Shown here: positions 17,813 to 26,812 of the stretch, piece by piece
Layout: every line of letters starts with the position of its first letter
How positions within the stretch are numbered: the first letter of the stretch is position 1
Source: Sandaracinaceae bacterium
GTDB taxonomy: Bacteria; Myxococcota_A; Polyangia; Polyangiales; JADJQN01
Length of the DNA: 64,000 nucleotides
Assembly (NCBI GenBank): GCA_016712745.1
Contig: JADJQN010000004.1
Location: 62,001 to 126,000 of the forward strand
Direction: 5' to 3'
The notes under the pieces: generated by a model
Told to the model about the DNA's origin: nothing
The model's database searches: none
The model's input: only the letters and a program-made list of their open reading frames with translations
Translations under genes and position numbers: made by a program

Positions 17813-20095
17813 ATGAGCTTTGCCGCCAAAGAGCGTGTTGAGGTCGCGGTCCCGGTACCGCTGCGCCAAGCCTTCACCTATTCGGTTCCGCTTCTACTGC
17901 GTGAACGGATCGTGGTGGGCATGCGCGTGCTCGTTCCGTTTGGTCCTCGCAAGGTGGCGGGCATTGTCACCGCGATTGACCAAGAGATCGTAGGCGAGAC
18001 GCGCAAGCTGCGCGATGTTGTCGCCGTGCTCGACGAGGAACCCGTTTTCCCAAGCGAGCTCATCGGATTTCTACGCGAGGCGGCTGATTACTATCTGCAT
18101 CCGGTGGGCGAGGTCTTGCGCGCGGCTTCGCCCGCACTCTCGAAGGATGCAATCAAGAATCTTCGCGCCGACGGCTCGTTGAGCGAGAACGAATCTCTCA
18201 AGGGCGCATCCGTCGCGACGCAAAAGACGCGCTTCGTGCACCTGACTAAGAAAGACTTCGCCGATATTAAGTTGAGCGCGCGCCAACGCGACGTTCTTTC
18301 TGTGCTCACGGAGCGCGGCACGCTCAGCATGGAGGATTTGCGCCTTGCGGTGCGCAATCCGTTGCCATTGGTAAAGGCTCTTGTCACCAAAGGATTGTGC
18401 GAGATCGAGGAACGGGAAGTTTTGCGTGACCCGTATTTCCGAGAGGCCGTCGATCGCGATACTCCGCCCGAACTTCACGCTCCGCAGGCAAAAGCCGTAG
18501 CGACGCTCATTGATGCTCTTCAGAAGAAGGAAGCCAAAGGCTTTCTCTTGCACGGCGTTACAGGCTCCGGCAAAACGGAAGTGTATCTGCACACGATTGC
18601 GGAGGCGCGAGCCAAGGGACGAGGTGCGATCCTTTTGGTTCCCGAAATCGCGCTCACGCCCCAGCTCGTCTCGCGCTTTCGCGCGCGCTTCGGTGACGGC
18701 ATCGCGGTGCTCCACAGCGGACTCTCCGATAAAGAGCGCAACCAGGCGTGGCGGTCACTGCGACGCGGGGATGTAACGCTTGCGGTTGGTGCGCGATCGG
18801 CAATTTTTGCGCCGGTGAAAAATCTCGGTGTGATCGTGGTCGATGAGGAACACGACTCGTCGTTCAAGCAAGAAGAAGGCTTTCGTTACAACGCTCGCGA
18901 CATGGCGCTCTTGCGCGCGCATCGCGCGTCGGCAATTTGCATTCTCGGCAGCGCAACTCCCTCCATCGAGACATATCATGCCGCGCAAAACGGACGCCTT
19001 ACCTTGCTCACGCTGAAAGAGCGCGCGACGCCTCGCGCACTGCCGCGTGTTGAAGTGGTGGATCTCGGGCGCAATCGCGGGACGCCTTCTGGACATCCGC
19101 TCCTTAGCGCGCCCTTGCATCGTGCGATCGAGAATTGTCTCGCCAATCAAGGCCAGGCCATTCTCTTTCTCAATCGGCGGGGTTTCTCCCCGAGCATGCG
19201 CTGCGACGCGTGCAACACAGTCATGAACTGCCCTGCCTGCGCGGTCGCTCTCACGGAGCATCGTTCCGCGCGCTTGCTCCGCTGTCACTACTGCGACTTC
19301 TCAACGCCGACTACACAAGCCTGCCCCGCGTGCGGTGCGCTTGAGCTCATGCCCATCGGCGTGGGCACCGAACGCATTGCGGACGTGCTGGCGACAACCT
19401 TCAGCGGTGCACGCGTCGGCCGCCTTGATCGCGACACTGCTACTACCGGTGAAGGCGTAGAGGACGTGCTGCGCCGCATGCGTCGCAAAGAGATCGACAT
19501 CCTTGTCGGCACGCAGATGGTCGCAAAGGGGCATGATCTGCCCGGCGTGACACTCGTGGGCGTTTTGCTCGCCGACCAATCGCTGGCGTTTCCGGACTTC
19601 CGTGCGTCTGAGCGTACCTTTCAGTTGCTGGCGCAGGTTTCCGGACGCGCCGGTCGAGGCGAAGAGGAAGGCCGCGTCGTGCTGCAAACGTATCAGCCCG
19701 ATCACAGCGCGGTCGTTTGCGCAAAGACTCACGACTACGAACGTTTTTACGAGCAGGAGCTGCACGATCGCCGCGATTTGAACTACGCGCCCTTTGCGCG
19801 TCTCGTCGCCGTGCGCGTGGATGCTGGGGATGAAGGCGTCGCACAGCGCGCCGCGCAGACTCTCGCGCAGGTCGCGAGCAAACATCCGGCGGTCGCGGAT
19901 GGAAGAATCCGCCTCTTGGGTCCGGCCCCCGCAACAATCCCGCGCATCCGCGGTCGTTATCGCTTTCGCATGCTTTTGCGCGGCGCCGACCGCAAGCTGC
20001 TGCGCGCCGTCTCCGTTGCGCTGGTCGCCCGCATCGACGAGGGCCTCGGCCAAGCACGTGCATCGGTGGATATCGACCCCGTGAACATGCTGTAA
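17813..20095 (+). CDS. priA: Primosomal protein N', replication restart helicase PriA
   Basis: PriA recognises stalled forks and reloads the replisome as a 3'-5' superfamily 2 helicase. The 760-residue protein has an N-terminal DNA-binding domain (VAVPVPLRQAFTYSVP), Walker A GVTGSGKTEVY, DEEHDSSFKQEE, GSATPSIETY and a zinc-binding insertion with eight Cys (CDACNTVMNCPAC .. CHYCDF .. CPACG). The C-terminal helicase motifs include ILVGTQMVAKGHDLPGVTLV and QVSGRAGRG. Length is typical. Its ATG follows the SctU-like stop by 3 bp, so the two genes are probably co-transcribed. Confidence 0.96.
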   Translation: MSFAAKERVEVAVPVPLRQAFTYSVPLLLRERIVVGMRVLVPFGPRKVAGIVTAIDQEIVGETRKLRDVVAVLDEEPVFPSELIGFLREAADYYLHPVGEVLRAASPALSKDAIKNLRADGSLSENESLKGASVATQKTRFVHLTKKDFADIKLSARQRDVLSVLTERGTLSMEDLRLAVRNPLPLVKALVTKGLCEIEEREVLRDPYFREAVDRDTPPELHAPQAKAVATLIDALQKKEAKGFLLHGVTGSGKTEVYLHTIAEARAKGRGAILLVPEIALTPQLVSRFRARFGDGIAVLHSGLSDKERNQAWRSLRRGDVTLAVGARSAIFAPVKNLGVIVVDEEHDSSFKQEEGFRYNARDMALLRAHRASAICILGSATPSIETYHAAQNGRLTLLTLKERATPRALPRVEVVDLGRNRGTPSGHPLLSAPLHRAIENCLANQGQAILFLNRRGFSPSMRCDACNTVMNCPACAVALTEHRSARLLRCHYCDFSTPTTQACPACGALELMPIGVGTERIADVLATTFSGARVGRLDRDTATTGEGVEDVLRRMRRKEIDILVGTQMVAKGHDLPGVTLVGVLLADQSLAFPDFRASERTFQLLAQVSGRAGRGEEEGRVVLQTYQPDHSAVVCAKTHDYERFYEQELHDRRDLNYAPFARLVAVRVDAGDEGVAQRAAQTLAQVASKHPAVADGRIRLLGPAPATIPRIRGRYRFRMLLRGADRKLLRAVSVALVARIDEGLGQARASVDIDPVNML

Positions 20096-20126
20096 CCGAA
20101 CGCGAGCTGCGCTATGCTTGCGCGGC

Positions 20127-22184
20127 ATGTCGCTCCCGCGCGTCGAAGTCTGCGATCCAAGCCTTGAAGGCGATGAGATCCGTTCAGGCCTGCGCCAACA
20201 TGAGTTTCATATCGTTCGCCGGGATGTCGAAGACTTCTTCCGTTCGAGCGTCGCTGTTGCCATCGTACTGGCGGGGGACGCGGAAGGCGCGCTTGCCGCG
20301 CTTGCGCACATGCGCGGAGAAGAACCACTCACGCGCATCCCTGTCGTGTTGGTCGGACACCCCGAAGGCGACAGCTTCGGAGAGCAGCAGGCGCTCCTGC
20401 TTGGCGCGCATGCTTACTTCAAGCGACCCGTCGATATTGCGGCTCTCGCGGCCTGCATCAAGGCGATGCTCGACGGATCGCACGCCATCGCGATAGCACC
20501 AACCTCAAGCCGGCCGGTGACAACCTTCGTCGGCACAATCACGGGCCGCGAACTCACCTTGCAGCTCGCCGGCAGTGAGCCCCCTCCTCCCTACGCCGGA
20601 GCCGCCGTTGCGCAAGCGGGGGCCCTTGAAGACTCTGGCCTGGCCCCGGCGCCGCGCGGACCCATCGCTGATTTGTCTCCGCGTCTGCGCGCGCTTTTTG
20701 AGGAGGCTGACCGTCGCGTCTTTCCCTCGTCAGCTCCTCTCGACATTACCTTTCCCGCGAGCGACGAATCGCCCGATGACCTTGTGCCAGCCGAGCTACT
20801 CGACCACGTGGTCAATGCGCTCGATATGCCTGAAGAGGACGCGCTCGAGTCGCTGACCTTTGTCGGATCCTCACCGGTCATGTCGAGCGAGGTTACAAGC
20901 GGCAAGAGCTCGGCCACCAAGCGTCGATCGCAGTTTCCCACCGACGCTGAGTCTCGCGCGCCGGATTTTGGTTCGCTGCCGCCTCGCGTCGAGACCGACG
21001 GTGCGGCGGTCGCGCGCGAGCGTCGTGTTCGTCGCGCCGTTCCCGATTTGCGCGGAGTACTGCCGCAGCGACGTACTTCAGAAAGCGTGAGCGAGGTGGA
21101 CTCATCGCTATTTCGGGACGCACAAACCAGCTCGTTGCCAAGCGAGGGCTCGTTCACGGACGCGGGGCTGGTGCCCATCGTGTTGCGTCTCATCGACGAA
21201 CGCGCAAACGGTGTGCTCGCGATCGCTGCTGCGGGGGAATTCGAGGTGCGTCTACTTTTTGAGGCGGGTTCCATTCGCGCGATGAGCGCCGGCGTGGCCA
21301 TGCATGTAATCGAGACCCTGCGCAACGAGCGCGGCTGGGATGAAGCCGTTGCCGATGAGGGCGAAGCGCTCGCTGCGCTGAAAAGGCGTGTGCAGGCCAA
21401 GCTTTTTTCGAGCTTCGATCTTGAGAAGCGCATTGCACGGTCGCGGTTTCTTATCTTCTGTGACGCACTCTTTGCGCAAGGAGGCAGCTTCACGTGGGGC
21501 TCTGTGTCGGCGCGCGACGCCGATCTTGCTGCGCAAACTAGAAAGCCATTTGCGATTGCACCGCTTGCACTCGTACTCGAGGCGTCGCGACGTAAGCTCA
21601 CGAACGCTCGCGCCATTTCCTTACTAGGTCACGGCACGGTCCGGATTCAGCACGATAATCCTCGCGCGCGCAGCGTACTGGCTCTGTTGCCCGCGGAAAT
21701 CGACACGTGGCTGAGTGAGAACACCCCGCGACCGCTTGACCTACTGCTTGCGGAATCCCCGCAAGAAGAAGGAGTTGCTGGCATTCTTTACCTTTTGTCG
21801 CTGGTCGATGCGCTTTCGGTCGAGCGCGAAGTCTCTGTTGAGCTTTCCAGCGAGGACGCCCGTGCGCGCGTGAATGAAATTCTTCTTCGAGCAAAAGAGC
21901 TTGCCGACGATGGTGACTACTTTGCGCTACTTGGCATCTCGCGCGATGTCACCGCACGCGAAGTAGCAGGCGCATATGAAGAACGCGCACGTACGTTCCG
22001 CGCTCTTCCGCTCGCCGACCTTGGTCTGCTTCGTCACGAGTCAGCACGCGATCTTATGCTCGATGCGCTCCGTGATGCCTACGATGTGCTTGCGAACGAC
22101 AGCGTACGAATCGATTACGCGAACGCACTCTTCGGTGTTAAAGACACTAGCGCTGAGCTCATCGCCCTTCGGCCGAACGAATAA
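20127..22184 (+). CDS. Pseudo-receiver / DUF4388 / J-like regulatory protein
   Basis: ATG 20127 is preferred to a TTG at 20118. Residues 1-115 have a receiver-like fold ending in AYFKRPVD, but the phosphorylatable Asp region (AIVLAGDAEG) is not canonical. A low-complexity linker follows. Residues ~330-460 resemble DUF4388 (SEGSFTDAGLVPIVLRLI), the domain seen in two other proteins of this window. The C-terminal ~80 residues (DYFALLGISRDVTAREVAGA) look like a J domain but lack the HPD motif. Such proteins are typical of myxobacterial signalling and motility control; no partner is known. It starts 31 bp after priA. Confidence 0.82.
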   Translation: MSLPRVEVCDPSLEGDEIRSGLRQHEFHIVRRDVEDFFRSSVAVAIVLAGDAEGALAALAHMRGEEPLTRIPVVLVGHPEGDSFGEQQALLLGAHAYFKRPVDIAALAACIKAMLDGSHAIAIAPTSSRPVTTFVGTITGRELTLQLAGSEPPPPYAGAAVAQAGALEDSGLAPAPRGPIADLSPRLRALFEEADRRVFPSSAPLDITFPASDESPDDLVPAELLDHVVNALDMPEEDALESLTFVGSSPVMSSEVTSGKSSATKRRSQFPTDAESRAPDFGSLPPRVETDGAAVARERRVRRAVPDLRGVLPQRRTSESVSEVDSSLFRDAQTSSLPSEGSFTDAGLVPIVLRLIDERANGVLAIAAAGEFEVRLLFEAGSIRAMSAGVAMHVIETLRNERGWDEAVADEGEALAALKRRVQAKLFSSFDLEKRIARSRFLIFCDALFAQGGSFTWGSVSARDADLAAQTRKPFAIAPLALVLEASRRKLTNARAISLLGHGTVRIQHDNPRARSVLALLPAEIDTWLSENTPRPLDLLLAESPQEEGVAGILYLLSLVDALSVEREVSVELSSEDARARVNEILLRAKELADDGDYFALLGISRDVTAREVAGAYEERARTFRALPLADLGLLRHESARDLMLDALRDAYDVLANDSVRIDYANALFGVKDTSAELIALRPNE

Positions 22185-22875
22185 AGGCCGAAGCACCAGC
22201 CAGCACATTCGGCGGGATTTCATGTTGGCCGCGAAACGCGATCCAATTTACGTGCATGCCAGCTTCGGTCATGTGATCGCGCAAGCGCTCCGCAAGCGGG
22301 AAGGGCAGCATCGGATCGTGCGTGCCATGGCTTTGCAAGACGCGCAGACCCTTGCGCGCAGGCATCGCTAAAGTCCACCGCTTCTCCGCAAGCAAAGTGC
22401 CGGAGAGCAAAATCAATCCCGAAAGTTCGATCGAGGGTTCCATCAATGCGATATCGGTCGCTAGCATCGCGCCCTGGGAAAATCCGCCAAGAAAGACCGG
22501 TACGCTGGGTTGCATCTTCTCCTTCACCTCAGAGAGAAGCGCCTTTATCGACGCACGCAGCGCCGGCAACTCGCTCGGATCTTCATGCACGAAGTCGCGA
22601 TGCTGTCCCATCATCATCGCGCGCTGAATGGCTTCCATGTCGATCTTCCACCAGGCGCGGCCCTCGCCGTACGCTCCACCGAGAGCGGTCGGCGCTTCCG
22701 GAAATACAAATCGCGTGTCGTTTGGAACGTCGAGCGCGGAAGCCAAGCCCACAAGATCGTAACCGGGCGCACCAAAGCCATGCATCAGCACGACTACCGG
22801 GCCCGTACCCGAACCGGCTCTATCCGTGCCGCCCACCACGCGCGCGAGCAAACCGCCAAATCGTTCTTCTTTCAT
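22159..22875 (-). CDS. Carboxylesterase / phospholipase-type alpha/beta hydrolase
   Basis: This 238-residue cytoplasmic hydrolase fits the phospholipase/carboxylesterase family (YpfH/EstB type). The catalytic residues are Ser in GGFSQGAM, Asp in SHGTHDPMLP and His in RGQHEIP; the oxyanion region is VLMHGFGAPG. A GGAG ribosome site sits 3 bp before ATG 22875. Its 3' end overlaps the convergent gene by 26 bp. The likely substrate is a short acyl ester; this is not determined by sequence. Confidence 0.9.
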   Translation of the reverse strand: MKEERFGGLLARVVGGTDRAGSGTGPVVVLMHGFGAPGYDLVGLASALDVPNDTRFVFPEAPTALGGAYGEGRAWWKIDMEAIQRAMMMGQHRDFVHEDPSELPALRASIKALLSEVKEKMQPSVPVFLGGFSQGAMLATDIALMEPSIELSGLILLSGTLLAEKRWTLAMPARKGLRVLQSHGTHDPMLPFPLAERLRDHMTEAGMHVNWIAFRGQHEIPPNVLAGASAFIRSAEGR

Positions 22876-22995
22876 GATCTCCTTGGCCCTCTACCTTGCG
22901 CAGAAGAGGCCCCGGCCCAAGAGTCCTTGCCGGGCTACGGGTCGAATGATATCCCATACATAGCCAGGCATGAGAAAGCCATGCCCGGGAGCGCC

Positions 22996-23511
22996 ATGTC
23001 CATCCGCCACATTCTGCACTACCCCGACAAACGTCTACGCATCCCCGGCCAAAAAGTCGTGGATTTTGGGCCTGAATTTCAGACCCTGCTCGATGATATG
23101 GCCGAGACCATGTACGCGGCGCCCGGGGTGGGTCTCGCGGCTCCGCAGATTGGCGTCTCCTTGCGCCTCTTCATCATCGACGTGGCGACGGGTGACGATG
23201 AGCCGAGCGATTTGCGCGTATTCGCCAATCCCACGATTGTGAAGACCGAAGGTGAGGTCACGTGGGAAGAGGGCTGTCTCTCTTTCCCCGGCGTTCACGA
23301 AGAAATCGATCGCGCAGAGCGCGTGCTCGTCAAGGCGCAAGATCGTCAAGGAAAGTGGTTCGAGCTTGAGACCGATGGCTTGCTCGCGATTGCGATTCAA
23401 CACGAGCATGATCATCTCGAAGGCAAGCTGATGGTGGATCATCTGGGCGTGCTTAAGAAGCGGCTCGTCCATCGTGCGATGGTCAAGCGCAGTGCCGAGT
23501 TAAGTGCGTGA
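22996..23511 (+). CDS. def: Peptide deformylase
   Basis: Peptide deformylase removes the formyl group from the N-terminal Met of new proteins. The three motifs are present: GVGLAAPQIG, EEGCLSFPG (metal Cys) and QHEHDHLEG (metal His and catalytic Glu). ATG 22996 gives a typical 171-residue protein starting MSIRHILHYPD; an in-frame ATG at 22981 adds five residues. The stop overlaps the GTG of fmt, coupling the enzymes that remove and add the formyl group. Confidence 0.96.
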   Translation: MSIRHILHYPDKRLRIPGQKVVDFGPEFQTLLDDMAETMYAAPGVGLAAPQIGVSLRLFIIDVATGDDEPSDLRVFANPTIVKTEGEVTWEEGCLSFPGVHEEIDRAERVLVKAQDRQGKWFELETDGLLAIAIQHEHDHLEGKLMVDHLGVLKKRLVHRAMVKRSAELSA

Positions 23512-24485
23512 CACGCGCGCGCGCTCTATTTTTTGGAACGCCGGCGTTCTCGGTTCCCTGCCTCGATGCGCTTGCTGAAGTGTGTGACGTGGTGCTGTGC
23601 GTCACGCAACCTGATCGGCCGAGCGGGCGCGGCCTTCAGCTTGCTGCGCCGCCAGTGAAAGTGCGGGCGGTCGAGCTTGGCATTCCCGTGCTGCAACCGA
23701 CGAAAGTGCGCACGCCGGAATTTGCGGAGCAGCTTCGCACGCAGAATGCGGATATTGCGCTGGTCGTTGCGTACGGGCGCATCTTGCCGCTTGGCGTGTT
23801 GCAGGCGCCACGACTCGGCTGTTTGAACGTGCATGCATCGCTGCTGCCGAAATGGCGTGGGGCCGCACCGATTCAATGGTCGGTTGTGAGCGGCGATAAA
23901 GAGACGGGCGTCTGCTTAATGCAAATGGATGAAGGCCTCGATACCGGCCCCGTGCTGGCGCGCAAATCGCTGGCAATTGGTCCGGATGAAACAGCAGGCG
24001 AGCTTAATGAGCGGCTCGCAGCGCTCGGCGCGACGCTGATTCGCGAGCAGCTCCCACGTGTTCTGGCCGGTGAGCTCAAGCCCATTGCACAAGATCACGC
24101 GAACTTCACGCACGCGCCCATCTTAGAAAAAGCGCACGGCCGCATCGACTTCACGAAGAGCGCGCAGGCCATTCACGATCTGGTGCGAGGTATGAGCCCA
24201 TGGCCCTCCGCGCATACGCTGCTCGGCAAAACGCATGTGAAGGTGCATCGCTCGCACGTCATGAATGAGCCTTTTTCGCGCGGCGAGCCCGGCTACGTCA
24301 TTCGAGCCGACAAGCATGACGGGATCGTGGTCGCGTGTGCCGGCAGCGCAATTGCGTTCGATGAGCTTCAGCCCGAAGGCAAACGCCGCATGACAGCGAC
24401 TGAGCTGCTCGCGGGTCGTTTCGTTTCCGTCGGCGATCGATTCACATCCAAAGAGGCGACCGCATCCACAGAGGGGACCGCATGA
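23508..24485 (+). CDS. fmt: Methionyl-tRNA formyltransferase
   Basis: Fmt formylates initiator Met-tRNA with 10-formyl-THF. The 325-residue protein shows the cofactor-site segment LNVHASLLPKWRGAAPIQ, MDEGLDTGP with the catalytic Asp, and an early FFGTPAFSVPCLDAL. The start is GTG 23508, overlapping the def stop (GTGA). The gene ends in ATGA with the adenosyltransferase gene. Length is normal. Confidence 0.96.
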   Translation: MTRARALFFGTPAFSVPCLDALAEVCDVVLCVTQPDRPSGRGLQLAAPPVKVRAVELGIPVLQPTKVRTPEFAEQLRTQNADIALVVAYGRILPLGVLQAPRLGCLNVHASLLPKWRGAAPIQWSVVSGDKETGVCLMQMDEGLDTGPVLARKSLAIGPDETAGELNERLAALGATLIREQLPRVLAGELKPIAQDHANFTHAPILEKAHGRIDFTKSAQAIHDLVRGMSPWPSAHTLLGKTHVKVHRSHVMNEPFSRGEPGYVIRADKHDGIVVACAGSAIAFDELQPEGKRRMTATELLAGRFVSVGDRFTSKEATASTEGTA

Positions 24486-25045
24486 AGATTTACACCAAGG
24501 TAGGCGACGCCGGAAAGACGGGATTGTTCGGCGAAAACCATGTCTCCAAAGCAAGCGTGCGCGTCGCGGCCTACGGCAACGTTGATGAGCTTAACAGCGT
24601 CATCGGCCTCTGCCGGACGACGAAGATCGACGACGGAAACGACGCGCTCCTGCAGTCACTTCAGAGCGCTTTGTTCAACGTCGGTGCCGAGCTCTCGACA
24701 TCACCCAAGTACGAAAAGGATATCGGTGTGCCGCTCGTATCCGACGCTGACGTCGAGATCATCGAGCATGCGATTGATCGCGCGGAGAGCGAGCTAGAAC
24801 CGCTAAAGACCTTCGTGCTTCCCGGAGGAACACCGGGCGCTGCGCATTTGCATCTCGCGCGCACAACCTGCCGTCGCGCCGAACGCAGCGTGGTTGCGCT
24901 AGTCGAAGCTGGCGAGCCCGTTCGCGGAGAGGTCCTGCGCTACCTCAACCGCCTCAGCGACTTACTCTTCGTACTTGCGCGCCTAGCGAACCACCGCGCG
25001 AGCGTCCCCGACGTTCCGTGGGTCGGCCGCGGCGCGATGAAATAG
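24482..25045 (+). CDS. PduO-type ATP:cob(I)alamin adenosyltransferase
   Basis: This enzyme attaches the adenosyl group of ATP to cob(I)alamin, making coenzyme B12. The PduO-type signature YTKVGDAGKTGLFG opens the protein; AAYGNVDELNSVIGL, LPGGTPGAAHLHLARTTCRRAER and RYLNRLSDLLFVLAR follow as expected. Its ATG overlaps the fmt stop (ATGA). Its place after def-fmt probably reflects translational coupling rather than shared metabolism. Length 187 is usual. Confidence 0.95.
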   Translation: MKIYTKVGDAGKTGLFGENHVSKASVRVAAYGNVDELNSVIGLCRTTKIDDGNDALLQSLQSALFNVGAELSTSPKYEKDIGVPLVSDADVEIIEHAIDRAESELEPLKTFVLPGGTPGAAHLHLARTTCRRAERSVVALVEAGEPVRGEVLRYLNRLSDLLFVLARLANHRASVPDVPWVGRGAMK

Positions 25046-25074
25046 GCATAGCACCTGCGCGCGACTGAGCCGTA

Positions 25075-25354
25075 TCGTCTGGAATAGGGGACGTTCCCCT
25101 TTTTCGACAATCGTCTGGAATAGGGGACGTTCCCCTTTTCCGAGAATCGGTTCGTTCGCATTTCTTTACATCCGCGTCGTGCGGCCAGAGCGACGCTTCC
25201 TCGTCTGCGTTCTCGCAAGGCGTGAAAAGGGGAACGTCCCCTTTTTCAGAGCGACGCTTCCTCGTCTGCGTTCTCGCAAGGCGTGAAAAGGGGAACGTCC
25301 CCTTTTTCTCGTCTGCGTTCTCGCAAGGCGTGAAAAGGGGAACGTCCCCTTTTT
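25075..25354. repeat. REP-like array with GGGGACGTTCCCC palindromes
   Basis: Five copies of a GC palindrome with AT flanks occur here. Two copies (25075-25104 and 25111-25139) read TCGTCTGGAATAGGGG then ACGTTCCCCTTTT at a 36 bp period. Three copies in opposite orientation follow a shared 25-bp leader (TCGTCTGCGTTCTCGC..) with AAAAGGGGAACGTCCCC. The first two of these are 61 bp units (25187-25247, 25248-25308) and the last is partial (25309-25354). The rest of 25046-25457 holds no gene. Similar palindromes are known around REP-associated tyrosine transposases, but none is encoded here. Confidence 0.85.
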
Positions 25355-25457
25355 GGACCCTTTTTGGTAAAGCGGCCGCCACCGTACCGTCAAAACGATC
25401 CGGAGCGCCTTTCGGCACACACTGAAGTGAGCGCTTCAGCCAGCGCCAGGAGGCGAG

Positions 25458-25925
25458 CTAGCTTTCGGTGCGCTTGCAGCGAGTGGCGTTGATGCGTTCA
25501 AACCCCTCAGATTTGCCGGATGCTATCCACGTGGATTCGTCGACGAACGCTCCGGGCACGCGGAGGGACCCGGCGACTACGGCCTCAACGGTACGCGTTT
25601 GATCTTGGAAGTCGTCGTACGCTTCTTGGCCGAAGTAGCCCACGACGAACCGCGGGGCGTCGGGCAACCAGTCGTTGAACGTCTGGGCGATGTACGCGCG
25701 TGCTTCATCCTTCATGAGCTCGTGGTCGCTGCCGCTGGGACTCGCGTGGTTCATTCCGCGCGCAGTCGCGCCTACGACCCAGCGATCGGGTAGGGCGTCG
25801 AGCCACGCATCGACTGCGATCTGACGTTCGCGAACGAAAAGCAACTTGCTCTTGAAGTACTCAACACACGCCTCGCCCTCTTCACGCGTGCGCGTCAGCA
25901 ATCCAAGGTTCCAGTAAATCGCCAC
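25458..25925 (-). CDS. Hypothetical protein
   Basis: A 155-residue soluble protein starting at a GTG (25925). It has mixed composition with no signal peptide, membrane segment or domain I recognise (core RWVVGATARGMNHAS, RFVVGYFGQEAYDDF). It runs convergently toward the REP-like array and away from the next membrane-protein gene. Codon use is like its neighbours. Real but uncharacterised. Confidence 0.6.
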   Translation of the reverse strand: MAIYWNLGLLTRTREEGEACVEYFKSKLLFVRERQIAVDAWLDALPDRWVVGATARGMNHASPSGSDHELMKDEARAYIAQTFNDWLPDAPRFVVGYFGQEAYDDFQDQTRTVEAVVAGSLRVPGAFVDESTWIASGKSEGFERINATRCKRTES

Positions 25926-25954
25926 GAGCTAGCCTAACCGAGTCGATGTTTGAA

Positions 25955-26392
25955 CTAAAACCCGCCGCGTTTTTCGGCCGCCGGCCCAACGATTTGCGCG
26001 CCTTCAACGTACGCGAAGCCCCCGACGACGAGAATCTGCAAAATCAGAAACGCCTGACCGAGGAGCGTTGCACCGGGCGCATGCAAGCACGTGAGCACCA
26101 CGCTCGCTGCGGCCCAGGCCCAATTGGCAATCACGAGCGCACGCACTCCTTTGAGCGACAGAGCTTTGCGAATCACCAGGCTAAAGCCAAAGAGCATGTA
26201 GCCGAACGTAATGAGCGAGATAATCACAAGCAGCGTCTGCGACAGGGCAAAAAGTTTGGAGAAGAGCCCGGTAAAGAGCAGACCCAAAATCGCAGTACTC
26301 GCACTAGCAGAAACATCACTCCACAGAATGCGTCGCATAAGTGCCGCATCACGAAACGCGCTCTCTCGCGCAAACCAATCCACAACCCTCAT
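25955..26392 (-). CDS. Small four-helix membrane protein
   Basis: Starting at ATG 26392 (or ATG 26404) it is about 145 residues with four hydrophobic helices: STAILGLLFTGLFSKLFAL, LLVIISLITFGYMLFGFSL, ALVIANWAWAAASVVLT and QAFLILQILVVGGFAYV. The frame extends upstream to 26455 but without a convincing start. No family recognised. It lies downstream of the structured RNA and terminator on the same strand. Confidence 0.65.
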   Translation of the reverse strand: MRVVDWFARESAFRDAALMRRILWSDVSASASTAILGLLFTGLFSKLFALSQTLLVIISLITFGYMLFGFSLVIRKALSLKGVRALVIANWAWAAASVVLTCLHAPGATLLGQAFLILQILVVGGFAYVEGAQIVGPAAEKRGGF

Positions 26393-26544
26393 CGCCCCCC
26401 ACATATCGCAGTTCGTCGCTCGACGCGCGAAAAGCGTCGGCCACCGCACCGCCAATCCGATCTGACTGCCTTCAGATACTCAGAGACGCCTCTCGCAGCG
26501 AGCGTCATCGGAACACCGTCAGCGGCAGTCCAAACGACGGGTAA

Positions 26545-26577
26545 TAAAAAAGCCGACCTCGTGAGAGATCGGCTTTT
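26545..26577 (-). terminator. Intrinsic terminator after the structured RNA
   Basis: On the minus strand a 9-bp stem (GCCGATCTC with GAGGTCGGC, one G-U pair) closes a TCAC loop, is flanked by AAAA and followed by a T run. This is a standard rho-independent terminator. It follows the candidate ncRNA directly. Confidence 0.85.
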
Positions 26578-26770
26578 CAATATTCCGTACCGTCCGGGCC
26601 GTGGTTGGGGTTGAACCCCTAGCGTCAGCTAGGTGGGAGCCGGTGTTCAGCGCTTTAGGTATCCCGATGATGCTAGTCGGGCCTACACACCACGCCGAAG
26701 ATTGACCCCCTGGTTGATGAACATAAGGGATTCAGTACCTCACAACCTCTCGGATCCCAACAGAGGGAAC
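26578..26770 (-). ncRNA. ssrS: 6S-like structured RNA candidate
   Basis: The gap between two minus-strand genes holds several hairpins on the minus strand: CCTCT/AGAGG, GGTTG/CAACC, CCCGA/TCGGG and CCTAGC-TGAC-GCTAGG. The 3' part reads CCCACCT, then the CCTAGC hairpin, then GGGGTTCAA and ACGGCCC. That order resembles the 3' side of the proteobacterial 6S RNA central bubble as I recall it. An intrinsic terminator follows at once. The 5' end is not defined; further hairpins extend to about 26800. A tRNA was excluded because no acceptor or anticodon stem forms. 6S RNA would regulate housekeeping RNA polymerase. Confidence 0.5.
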
Positions 26771-26812
26771 ACTCTCACCCTAGCGACGAGGGTGTGGAGG
26801 GTCAAGGCAAAC

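Noticed and set aside
20591..21616. 341-residue minus-strand ORF opposite the pseudo-receiver gene
   Set aside because: Ser/Arg-rich shadow with no domain; the plus frame has DUF4388-like and J-like domains.
25075..25354. CRISPR array
   Set aside because: Units are palindromic and adjacent with no unique spacers of constant length, and no cas genes are present.
25166..25420. ORFs encoding GTFPFSRLARTQTRKR repeats
   Set aside because: They are translation artefacts of the REP-like array; no start site or codon bias supports them.
26581..26690. Possible tRNA because of TTGAACCCC and a hairpin
   Set aside because: No 7-bp acceptor stem, no anticodon arm and the supposed T stem does not pair; treated as a 6S-like RNA instead.
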